In this document: piece by piece, positions 54,676 through 62,849 of the stretch
Position numbering within the stretch: the stretch's first letter is position 1
How the letters are laid out: every line of letters begins with the position of its first letter
From: Subtercola frigoramans
GTDB taxonomy: Bacteria; Actinomycetota; Actinomycetes; Actinomycetales; Microbacteriaceae
Direction of reading: 5' to 3'
Assembly: GCF_016907385.1 (NCBI RefSeq)
Contig: NZ_JAFBBU010000001.1
Location: forward strand, 310,001-374,000
Length of the DNA: 64,000 nt
Made by a program: the position numbers and the translations under genes
The notes under the pieces: model-generated
The model's input: the letters and a program-made list of their open reading frames with translations, nothing else
What the model was told of the DNA's origin: nothing
Database searches by the model: none

Positions 54676-55518
54676 ATGTGCCGCTGGCTTGCCTACCGGG
54701 GAGAACCCCTTCACCCTTCACGCTTGATTCTGGATGCCCAGCACTCCCTTGTCGCCCAGTCGCTGAATTCACCGCTCGGCGCCGAGACCGTGAACGGAGA
54801 CGGATTCGGGTTCGGCTGGTACCCCACAGGTGCCGTCGCTGGCAGTATTCCGGCCGTGTTCCACAGCATCGAGCCGGCCTGGCACGACGAGAACCTGCGC
54901 GAGCTGACCCGTGCCGTCGAGAGCCCCCTCTTCTTCAGCCACGTTCGCGCGGCGGCAGGGCCGCCCATCCAGCAGACCAACTGCCATCCGTTCCGCTACG
55001 AGAACTGGCTGTTCATGCACAACGGTGCGCTCGCCGGGTTCTCTGAGACGAAACGCGATCTCACGTTCGCAATCGACCCCTCGCTGTACCCGCACGTGCA
55101 CGGCACCACCGACTCCGAAGTGCTCTTCCATCTCGCGCTGACGTTCGGTCTGCACGACGACCCTGTCGGTGCGATGACGAAGGCGGTGCAACTGGTCGAA
55201 TCAGTCGGTCACGACCACGGGGTGAGGTTCGCCATGCAGGGCACGATCGCCGTCTCTGACGGGTCGACACTCTGGGCGTTCCGCTACTCGTCGGAGGGCC
55301 GCTCGCGCTCCCTCTTCCATTCTGCTGACGTTCCGAGCATCCGCGAGATGTACCCTGACGCCGAGAATCTGCGGAACTTCGGCGTCAGCGCGCAGGTGGT
55401 CGTCTCTGAACCCCTGGTCGACCTGCCGGGCGTGTTCCTGGAGGTGCCGGAGTCGACGGTGGTCGTGCTCGATGATGCGGGGTACCGACACGAGCCCTTC
55501 ATGGCTTCGGCCGTCTGA
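54676..55518 (+). CDS. Class II glutamine amidotransferase (YafJ-like)
   Basis: A 280-residue Ntn-type glutamine amidotransferase domain without a fused synthase. The nucleophile is Cys2, exposed after removal of Met1 in MCRWLAYRG. NGDGFGFGWYP and FFSHVRAA match the glutaminase pocket, followed by NWLFMHNGALAGF. Start 54676 is fixed by Cys2; an upstream extension in frame is unrelated. The family is conserved, but its acceptor substrate is not established. It is a single gene between divergent hsp20 and the convergent LysR-HTH gene. Confidence 0.93.
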   Translation: MCRWLAYRGEPLHPSRLILDAQHSLVAQSLNSPLGAETVNGDGFGFGWYPTGAVAGSIPAVFHSIEPAWHDENLRELTRAVESPLFFSHVRAAAGPPIQQTNCHPFRYENWLFMHNGALAGFSETKRDLTFAIDPSLYPHVHGTTDSEVLFHLALTFGLHDDPVGAMTKAVQLVESVGHDHGVRFAMQGTIAVSDGSTLWAFRYSSEGRSRSLFHSADVPSIREMYPDAENLRNFGVSAQVVVSEPLVDLPGVFLEVPESTVVVLDDAGYRHEPFMASAV

Positions 55519-55530
55519 CCCGTCGCACCG

Positions 55531-55884
55531 TCAGCGCGACTGGCGGCGTTTGCCCACCCGGGGCGCGCCCTTGACGGCGGGCGTTCGGCCTTTGCCCTTC
55601 GACGCCTTCGCCTTGCCGCCGGGCGGCGCGACGGTCGCGGCGGCGTTGGCTGCCGACTTGGCCCGCTCGACCTGAGCCTTCTCGAGGAGGGCCTTGCCCG
55701 CTGCCGTGAGCGTGGTGGTCGGTGCGGTGTAGTCGAAGAGCGGGTAGCCGAGTTCGGCCTCGAGCTCCTTGATCGAGGCGACGAGGGTCGCGCGCGAGAC
55801 GCCCTCTGAGCGCGCGGCGTGGGCGAAGTGCAGTTGTTCGGCCGCGGCGACGAAATGGCGCTGGAGTTCGTTCTTCACGGGCAT
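55531..55884 (-). CDS. LysR-type HTH protein with a basic tail and no effector domain
   Basis: A 117-residue DNA-binding protein. Residues 1-65 are a LysR-style HTH (LHFAHAARSEGVSRATLVAS, then LEAELGYPLFDYT), ending where the linker helix begins. Instead of the usual 220-residue effector domain there is a tail of Lys, Ala, Pro and Gly (GKAKASKGKGRTP and so on) like histone H1. It has no co-encoded ligand domain. The length is about a third of a usual LysR protein. It probably acts as a nucleoid-type or constitutive binder; function inferred. Confidence 0.82.
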   Translation of the reverse strand: MPVKNELQRHFVAAAEQLHFAHAARSEGVSRATLVASIKELEAELGYPLFDYTAPTTTLTAAGKALLEKAQVERAKSAANAAATVAPPGGKAKASKGKGRTPAVKGAPRVGKRRQSR

Positions 55885-55981
55885 CCCTTCGTTTCGCGAC
55901 CGTCAAGCCCCAGACTACGCGGTGCCTCAGCCTCCCCGGTGGAATAGGGTCGCATCAGGTACTGACGAAAGAGGTTGGCGC

Positions 55982-56377
55982 ATGACCGAACACGAACTTC
56001 ACCAGATGTGGGCGACGACGAGGCTCCACATCATCCTGTCGCAGCTCGGGCCGATCGTTCTGCTGACGGCAAGCGTGGGGCTCGTGATGGCCGGGCTCGG
56101 TCACCAGCCGACGCCGATCAGGCTTGCGGCGGCACTCATTCTGCTCTCGACGGGGATTCTCGGCGCTCTCGCCCAGTTCTCTGCCGCCTCTGAAGCGCAG
56201 GCGATAGCCAATGACCTGATCGCGCTGCGTGGCTCGAGTGCGGTGAGTCGGCGCATCGTGGCATCGGCGGGGTACACGAACGTCGTCAAGTTCGTGACGC
56301 CGACGATCTTCGTGCTGACGTATGTCGCCCTGCTGTGGGCGATCTTCGCGCCGCCGGCCTACGGGGGCATGCAGTAG
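55982..56377 (+). CDS. Small membrane protein of unknown function
   Basis: A 131-residue integral membrane protein with three hydrophobic helices (LGPIVLLTASVGLVMAGLG, LAAALILLSTGILGALAQF and TPTIFVLTYVALLWAIF). AAAGAGG precedes the ATG at 55982. No known motif was recognised. It may stand alone; neighbours are a LysR-HTH gene (divergent) and a CGNR gene (convergent). Confidence 0.78.
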   Translation: MTEHELHQMWATTRLHIILSQLGPIVLLTASVGLVMAGLGHQPTPIRLAAALILLSTGILGALAQFSAASEAQAIANDLIALRGSSAVSRRIVASAGYTNVVKFVTPTIFVLTYVALLWAIFAPPAYGGMQ

Positions 56378-56378
56378 T

Positions 56379-56422
56379 CCTGCTGCCCAGTGACCCTGCT
56401 GCCCAGTGACCCTGATGCTCAG
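56379..56422. repeat. 16-base tandem repeat
   Basis: CCTGCTGCCCAGTGAC occurs at 56379-56394 and 56395-56410, followed by a degenerate partial copy to 56422 that overlaps the stop of the convergent CGNR gene. Confidence 0.85.
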
Positions 56423-56964
56423 CCGCGGCGCTCGCGGAAGGCGATCATGTTCATACGGTTGCCGCACCGCACACTGCAGAACCGCTTCGAGCCGTTACGC
56501 GACAGGTCTGCCAACAGGCCCTCGCAGTCGTCGGCTGCGCACGCGCGGAGTCGTTCGTATTCGTCTGTGCGGATGACATCGACCAGGGCGAGGGCGACCT
56601 CGGCCATGATGCGTTCCTCGAGTGGCGCCTCGGGGCTGGTTGCGTGCAGGTGCCAGTCGAAGTCGTCGTGCCGCACGAGGAACGGCATCGCGCGGGATTC
56701 GGCGAGCATCGCATTGACTTCGTTCACCGCAGTGTCTCGGTCGAGCATCCAGATGCCCCTGAGCCTGGCTCTGGCGTGACGCACGGCGACGAGCTCGTTC
56801 TCGTCGCGGTCGAAGCGACCGGAGTAGCGGTGGGCGGTCAGCAGCGCCGTCAATTGAGCGGGCCTGCTGAGCTCGTCGCTGCCGCTTCGTGTCGCCCCGG
56901 CAACCGTGTTGGCGAGGGCGACGGTGAACTCCAGGGTGTCTTCCGTGTCAGGGGCAAAATGCAA
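56419..56964 (-). CDS. CGNR zinc-finger (ABATE-domain) protein
   Basis: A 181-residue protein. The N-terminal ABATE domain covers about residues 10-130 (LEFTVALANTVAG). The C-terminal treble-clef zinc finger spans CAADDCEGLLADLSRNGSKR and FCSVRCGNRMNMIAFR, with the CGNR motif that names the family. Such proteins are thought to be RNA- or DNA-binding regulators of stress responses; the target is unknown. It is divergent from an EamA exporter gene across 71 bases, so the two may form a regulator-exporter pair, by context. Confidence 0.9.
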   Translation of the reverse strand: MHFAPDTEDTLEFTVALANTVAGATRSGSDELSRPAQLTALLTAHRYSGRFDRDENELVAVRHARARLRGIWMLDRDTAVNEVNAMLAESRAMPFLVRHDDFDWHLHATSPEAPLEERIMAEVALALVDVIRTDEYERLRACAADDCEGLLADLSRNGSKRFCSVRCGNRMNMIAFRERRG

Positions 56965-57035
56965 ATTGACTCCTTACTCGCGGCCAGACTAACGTCAATC
57001 CTGACGGGTTGTCCAGCACCCGGCCCAGGAGACCC

Positions 57036-58034
57036 ATGAAACGCCCATCGATGACCGTCGGCCTTGCGATCGCTGTCGTCGCCGCGCTCACTTTCGGCAC
57101 CTCCGGCGTGTTCATCAAGCCAGTGCTCGAGGCGGGCTGGAGTCCGGCGGCGGCGGTCACCGTTCGGGCTCTTGTCGGCGGAATCGTTCTCGCACCCTTC
57201 GCCATCGCCTCGCTGCGTGGCTCATGGGCTGCGCTCTGGCGGGCCCGGTGGCGCATCACGCTGATGGCCCTCATCGGGGTCGCGGGTACACAGTTGGCCT
57301 ACTTCGCGGCGATCCAGCGTATTCCTGTGGGCACCGCGGTGCTCATCGAGTACCTGTCGCCGCTGCTGCTCGTCGTCTTCGTGTGCGTGCGGTCGCGAGC
57401 CCTGCCGAAGGCAGTCGTGCTGGTGGGCTCAGTGCTCGCTCTCGTCGGCATCGTGCTTGTCGTCTCGCCGGGGGGAGCCGCGGCTCTCGACCCGATCGGT
57501 CTGGTTCTCGCGCTCGCCGCCATGGTCGGGTGCGCGATCTACTACGTCGTCGCCGCCCAGCCCAGCGATGGGCTTCCCCCCGTCGCCCTGGCGGGGTTCG
57601 GCCTTCTGCTCGGCGGTGTGCTCCTCGGCATCATCGGTGCGACTGGCCTGGTGCCGTTCACGGCAACGTTCGGCGAGGTGGGGTTCTTCGGTGGTGTCGC
57701 GCCCTGGTGGGTACCGCTGGCCTTCGTCGGGGTCGTCAGCACGGCCATCGCCTACGCCACGAGCATCACGGCCAGCGAGATCCTCGGCTCGCGCATCGCG
57801 TCATTTGCGGGCCAGCTCGAAGTCGTCGCGGCCACCGTATTCGCATGGCTGCTGCTCGGCGAGACGCTCTCGATCGCCCAGCTCATCGGGGGCGCGCTCA
57901 TCGTTGCCGGAATCGTGTTCGTGCGTCTGGAGAAGACCGCCTCCGGGCAAGTGGATGCTGCGCTCGAGCCCTTCGAACCGGTCGGTCTGCCCGCTCCCGG
58001 TGTTCCAGCCGGGTCGGCAAGGCTGGTTGAGTAG
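57036..58034 (+). CDS. EamA/DMT-family transporter
   Basis: A 332-residue inner-membrane transporter with ten hydrophobic segments in two EamA repeats (first AALTFGTSGVFIKPVLEAG, second with VALAGFGLLLGGVLLGIIG). Family members export amino acids and other metabolites. ATG 57036 follows AGGAGA; upstream in-frame starts lack a ribosome site. The C-terminal codons LVE and the stop lie inside a copy of the GCTGGTTGAGTAGCGC repeat, which suggests that the original end was altered by that element. Confidence 0.92.
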   Translation: MKRPSMTVGLAIAVVAALTFGTSGVFIKPVLEAGWSPAAAVTVRALVGGIVLAPFAIASLRGSWAALWRARWRITLMALIGVAGTQLAYFAAIQRIPVGTAVLIEYLSPLLLVVFVCVRSRALPKAVVLVGSVLALVGIVLVVSPGGAAALDPIGLVLALAAMVGCAIYYVVAAQPSDGLPPVALAGFGLLLGGVLLGIIGATGLVPFTATFGEVGFFGGVAPWWVPLAFVGVVSTAIAYATSITASEILGSRIASFAGQLEVVAATVFAWLLLGETLSIAQLIGGALIVAGIVFVRLEKTASGQVDAALEPFEPVGLPAPGVPAGSARLVE

Positions 58035-58206
58035 CGCGCTGGAGCGGTGGGTGAGCATCCGGTGGATGCTCACCGCGACGCCAGCACCGACGAAGCCGTG
58101 CGTCGTCGGTGGGGTACCGCTGGTTGAGTAGCGCCCAGCGCGTATCGAAACCCCCACGCGTTCAGGGTTTCGATACGCGGCACGATCTGCCGCCACTCAA
58201 CCAGCG
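58022..58206. repeat. Array of palindromes (REP-like intergenic element)
   Basis: GCTGGTTGAGTAGCGC occurs at 58022-58037 and 58119-58134. Between lie two perfect stems, 58050-58060/58064-58074 and 58085-58093/58103-58111. The last part is a nested structure: outer arms CGCTGGTTGAGT (58118-58129) and ACTCAACCAGCG (58195-58206), inner arms GCGTATCGAAACCC (58140-58153) and GGGTTTCGATACGC (58165-58178). The cores are widespread between genes in Microbacteriaceae as far as I recall. Confidence 0.85.
58050..58074 (+). terminator. Hairpin after the EamA gene
   Basis: GGTGAGCATCC (58050-58060), GGT, GGATGCTCACC (58064-58074): a perfect 11-base stem with a 3-base loop, 16 bases after the EamA stop. 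Confidence 0.65.
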
Positions 58207-58215
58207 ACGGTGGCT

Positions 58216-58656
58216 CTACTCTTCGAGCGCGGCGTCGAGCGTGATCTCCACGCCGGTCAGGGCCTTGCTGACAGGGCAGCCCGACTTTGCGTCATTCGCT
58301 GCGGCCAGGAAGGTCGCGCTGTCGATACCGGAGACCTCGCCACGAACGGTGAGGTGAATGCCGGTCAGGCGGAATCCACCGGCCGGGTCGGGGCCGAGCG
58401 AGACGTCGGCCTTCACGTCGAGAGCTTCGATCGTTCCGCCTGCCGCTCCCAGCACGGCAGAGAACTGCATGGCGTAGCACGCGGAGTGGGCTGCAGCGAG
58501 CAGCTCCTCCGGACTGGTGAATCCATTGGCGTCGTCGGCGGCGCGTTTCGGGAACGAAACGTCGTAGGTGCCGAGTTTCGAACTGCTGAGCTCGACCTGG
58601 CCTTCGCCTGTTTCGAGGCTGCCGTTCCAGGCGGTGCGAGCGGTACGTGTGGGCAT
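58216..58656 (-). CDS. OsmC-family peroxiredoxin
   Basis: A 146-residue OsmC/Ohr-family thiol peroxidase that reduces organic hydroperoxides. The peroxidatic cysteine lies in [13 protein letters not shown] near residue 60 and the resolving cysteine in [12 protein letters not shown] near 127; both are present. The start at 58656 is the second of two adjacent ATGs and has GAGAGA at the better distance. It lies 91 bases downstream of the OhrR gene on the same strand and is therefore probably under peroxide control. Confidence 0.93.
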   Translation of the reverse strand: MPTRTARTAWNGSLETGEGQVELSSSKLGTYDVSFPKRAADDANGFTSPEELLAAAHSACYAMQFSAVLGAAGGTIEALDVKADVSLGPDPAGGFRLTGIHLTVRGEVSGIDSATFLAAANDAKSGCPVSKALTGVEITLDAALEE

Positions 58657-58747
58657 CATTCTCTCTTTTCTCGTTCGGTTTTCAGTGGACGGATGAAGCT
58701 TCAGGTGCCAGTCTGGGCCGATCGGTCGGTATTGACTGCAGGGTCTG

Positions 58748-59203
58748 TCAGTCGTGGACTGCGCTTCGCACATGTTCCGCGACCGACACGACCTGCACCT
58801 GCAGGGCCTTCAGATCGGCCAGATCGAGGCCCGTGGCGGCGCAGATCTGTTCGGGAATGTGCGCCGCCTTCGCGCGGAGAGCCAGGCCCGCAGCCGTGAG
58901 GGAGACCCGCACGGTGCGTTCGTCTTCGGGCATGCGCGTACGGGTGAGCAGGCCGGCCGCCTCGAGCCGGCGAACCAACGGCGAGAGCGTGCCGGAGTCA
59001 AGGTGCAGGCGCTCGCCCAGCTGGCCGACGCTGACGCGGTCGGTCTGCCAGAGTACGAGCAACACCAGGTACTGGGGGTACGTCACGCCAAGGGGCTCGA
59101 GCAGCTCGCGATACCGGGCGGTGAGAGCCCGGGAGGCGTTGTACAGCGCGAAACAGATCTGCTCATCGAGCAGAAGAGGGTCGTTTGCGCCGTGCACGGT
59201 CAT
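58748..59203 (-). CDS. ohrR: OhrR-type MarR repressor
   Basis: A 151-residue MarR-family repressor of the OhrR group. The peroxide-sensing cysteine is C17 in [20 protein letters not shown], and [15 protein letters not shown] follows as in known OhrR proteins. The winged helix spans about residues 45-110 ([20 protein letters not shown]). Oxidation of C17 by organic peroxide would release it from DNA. ATG 59203 matches the family start. The target is the OsmC gene downstream and its own promoter, which has two tandem operators. Confidence 0.93.
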   Translation of the reverse strand: MTVHGANDPLLLDEQICFALYNASRALTARYRELLEPLGVTYPQYLVLLVLWQTDRVSVGQLGERLHLDSGTLSPLVRRLEAAGLLTRTRMPEDERTVRVSLTAAGLALRAKAAHIPEQICAATGLDLADLKALQVQVVSVAEHVRSAVHD

Positions 59204-59221
59204 GTCGGTTACGATATCACA

Positions 59222-59250
59222 CTGTGGGCAATCTAGTTGTGCACAATCTA
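59222..59250. promoter_or_regulatory. Tandem OhrR-type operators
   Basis: TTGTGCACAATCTA (59237-59250) contains the perfect palindrome TTGTGCACAA (59237-59246). CTGTGGGCAATCTA (59222-59235) matches it in 11 of 14 positions, 15 bases away. Both lie just upstream of the OhrR start and between it and the divergent luxS. Confidence 0.7.
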
Positions 59251-59312
59251 AAGACAACGGCAATGGATGCCCGGCCTTCGCCACCCTCGGTGAACATAGA
59301 ATTGGCAGCACT

Positions 59313-59780
59313 ATGGATGAGCCCCGCATGAACGTAGAGTCGTTCAACCTCGACCACCGCACGGTGTCTGCCCCGTACATCCGGGTCGCCGATCGCAAGA
59401 CCCTGCCGGCCGGCGACGTGATCACGAAGTACGACATTCGCTTCACTCAACCGAACAAGGCGCACCTCGACATGCCCGCTGTGCACTCGATCGAGCACCT
59501 CTTCGCCGAGAAGTCGCGCAATCATTCCGATGCCGTGATCGACTTCTCGCCGATGGGCTGCCAGACGGGTTTCTACCTGATTCTGCAGGGTGACCCGGCC
59601 TACGGCGAGGTCGAGGCGCTCGTCGCGACGACGATGAACGACATTCTGGCCGCGACCACTGTTCCTGCCGCCAACGAGGTGCAGTGCGGCTGGGGCTCGA
59701 ACCACTCCCTCGAGGCTGCGCAGGCCGCAGCCGCGGCGTTCCTCGGCGGGCGCGGTTCGTGGAGCACCGTCTCAGCATGA
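59313..59780 (+). CDS. luxS: S-ribosylhomocysteine lyase
   Basis: A 155-residue metalloenzyme that splits S-ribosylhomocysteine into homocysteine and DPD, the precursor of autoinducer-2. The metal ligands are H58 and H62 in HSIEH and the cysteine in EVQCGWG near the C-terminus; the catalytic cysteine is C83 in [11 protein letters not shown] second in-frame ATG at 59328 would give 150 residues; neither has a good ribosome site. Its stop overlaps the nucleosidase start in ATGA, so the two enzymes of methyl-cycle recycling are made together. Confidence 0.95.
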   Translation: MDEPRMNVESFNLDHRTVSAPYIRVADRKTLPAGDVITKYDIRFTQPNKAHLDMPAVHSIEHLFAEKSRNHSDAVIDFSPMGCQTGFYLILQGDPAYGEVEALVATTMNDILAATTVPAANEVQCGWGSNHSLEAAQAAAAAFLGGRGSWSTVSA

Positions 59781-60601
59781 CCGACGCCATCCCGCGCGCC
59801 GCCAGCCCGCGCGCCGTCGTGATCGTGGCGATGGACGACGAAGCGGCGCCCTTCATCGAGCGCGCGACCGCGGTCGGCGAACCGCGCTCCGTCGGCAATG
59901 CGATCATCCGCGAGATAACGTTCGCGGGCGTGCCCGTGCTTCTTGTGCGCAGCGGCATCGGCTTGGTCAATGCAGCGGGCGCAGCCACGGCTGCCATCCT
60001 GGCCACCACGCAGGGCCCCGGCTCCCCGGTTCCGGTGGTCATCAGCGCCGGAACTGCCGGTGGTGTGGGCGAATCCGTGGCCGTCGGCGACGTCGTCATC
60101 GGTGGCACGTACATCAACATCGATGCCGATGCCCGTGCGTTCGGCTACGAACTCGGCCAGGTTCCCGGAATGCCGCCCTCCTACAGCGCCAGCCCGGAGC
60201 ATCTCGATGCCCTCGCCGACGGCTCATGGATGCCCGCCCTCACCATCGCGAACTTTCCGGCCGATTCGAATGCACCCGGCGCCGCAGACTCCAGCACGGT
60301 GTCACCTGAAACAGCGCCGTCGACGATTCACGTGGGCCTCATCGTGTCGAGCTACTCGTTTGTGAGCGAGCCGCGTGCGCTGATCATCCGGGAGCAGTTC
60401 GCTGGTGCCCTGGCAACCGACATGGAATCGGTCGCCATTGCCCAGACCAGCTTCGTGCACGACCGACCCTTTCTTTCGGTGCGTGGCATCTCCGACCTCT
60501 GCGGCCCGGTAGCGAACGCTGACTTCCTGACCCACGTCGACGACGCGGCCGACCGTTCGGCCCAGGTGGTCGCCGCCCTGCTGCAGTATCTCCTCGCCTG
60601 A
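59777..60601 (+). CDS. mtnN: 5'-methylthioadenosine/S-adenosylhomocysteine nucleosidase
   Basis: A 274-residue nucleosidase of the PNP/UDP-phosphorylase fold. It removes adenine from S-adenosylhomocysteine and feeds LuxS. Family landmarks are [15 protein letters not shown] (catalytic glutamate region) at the N-terminus, [19 protein letters not shown] near residue 97 and [14 protein letters not shown] (substrate-binding glutamate) near 215. It is longer than the usual 230 residues because of an Ala/Ser-rich insertion near 165-185. It is coupled to luxS by a 4-base overlap. Confidence 0.92.
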   Translation: MTDAIPRAASPRAVVIVAMDDEAAPFIERATAVGEPRSVGNAIIREITFAGVPVLLVRSGIGLVNAAGAATAAILATTQGPGSPVPVVISAGTAGGVGESVAVGDVVIGGTYINIDADARAFGYELGQVPGMPPSYSASPEHLDALADGSWMPALTIANFPADSNAPGAADSSTVSPETAPSTIHVGLIVSSYSFVSEPRALIIREQFAGALATDMESVAIAQTSFVHDRPFLSVRGISDLCGPVANADFLTHVDDAADRSAQVVAALLQYLLA

Positions 60602-60775
60602 GGCCAGACCGGCTTGAGGCCGGCGTCTCTCTTCTGGCACCCGGTTCTTGTTTTCCACGGTATGTTTGTGACCCGCTTGTGGGGCAGAATGAGGTTGGTG
60701 GAGGGGGGAACCGAATTGCAGGCGGCGCGGTTCGCAATGGCCCGCAGGAGTCGTCGGATGTGATTCGGGTCAGCT

Positions 60776-62192
<1,417 letters not shown>

Positions 62193-62198
62193 TCAGGA

Positions 62199-62780
62199 GT
62201 GGCGGCAAAGAAGCTGCGCGGCACCAAGCCCGGCAGGCGCCGGCGCACCCTGTACTTTCCCGTGGACCCCGAGGCGATCGGCCGGGCCGTCGACGAAGGC
62301 GCGCTGATGTCGCGAACTGCCGCCACGATGGCGACCATGAACCACATCATCGTGGGCGCTCTGCGCAACGGTGTCGACTACGACGCCGACGAGGTCGCGA
62401 GGTTCGTGAAGCACGAGCTGCGCCTGCTCTCGCTGGAGCAGGCCGAGATGGCCGAGCACATCAAGCGGCTGATGTGGGAGTTTCCGCCGATGCTTCGCAA
62501 GTCGAGCACGGTCGCCGACTTCCAGCTGCTCACCCAGCGCCGGGTGACCTATTCGGCTCTCGCGAGTGAACTCGCGCGCCTCCACGATGACGAGGACTAC
62601 ATCGCCGAGGCAGTCGACTCCTCACAGAAGTGGGCCTGGTCAGAGCTCAGCCGAGCCATCGAGGTGCGGCTCGACGAAGTCATCGACCCGAGTGAGTCTG
62701 CCGAGTACGAGAGCATGCGTGAGGAGCGCATGCGGGCTCTCCGCGAGGTGGACCTGCCGCGTCTCGCCCGAGGCCTGTGA
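62199..62780 (+). CDS. Hypothetical protein, mostly helical
   Basis: A 193-residue soluble protein that I do not recognise. It starts with a basic stretch (MAAKKLRGTKPGRRRRTLYF) and goes on as a run of helices rich in charged residues (HELRLLSLEQAEMAEHIKRL, then SMREERMRALREVDLPRL). No signal peptide or membrane segment is present. GTG 62199 follows a G-rich stretch. It stands alone between the truncated glucosidase gene and the convergent kinase gene. The basic N-terminus could bind nucleic acid. Confidence 0.72.
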   Translation: MAAKKLRGTKPGRRRRTLYFPVDPEAIGRAVDEGALMSRTAATMATMNHIIVGALRNGVDYDADEVARFVKHELRLLSLEQAEMAEHIKRLMWEFPPMLRKSSTVADFQLLTQRRVTYSALASELARLHDDEDYIAEAVDSSQKWAWSELSRAIEVRLDEVIDPSESAEYESMREERMRALREVDLPRLARGL

Positions 62781-62847
62781 CCCATCGAGCTTCCCGAAAG
62801 TGTCGGTGACTCGCCGACAGACCGACGATGTCGGGCAAGTCGATGGG
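62781..62847. terminator. Long imperfect bidirectional hairpin
   Basis: CCCATCGAGCTTCCCGA (62781-62797) pairs with TCGGGCAAGTCGATGGG (62831-62847) at 14 of 17 positions. Inside, TGTCGG (62801-62806) pairs with CCGACA (62814-62819). It fills the gap between convergent genes. Confidence 0.65.
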
Positions 62848-62849
62848 GT

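Noticed and set aside
58647..59312. In-frame extension upstream of luxS
   Set aside because: It runs antisense through the whole OhrR gene and has no homology; LuxS is complete from 59313 or 59328.
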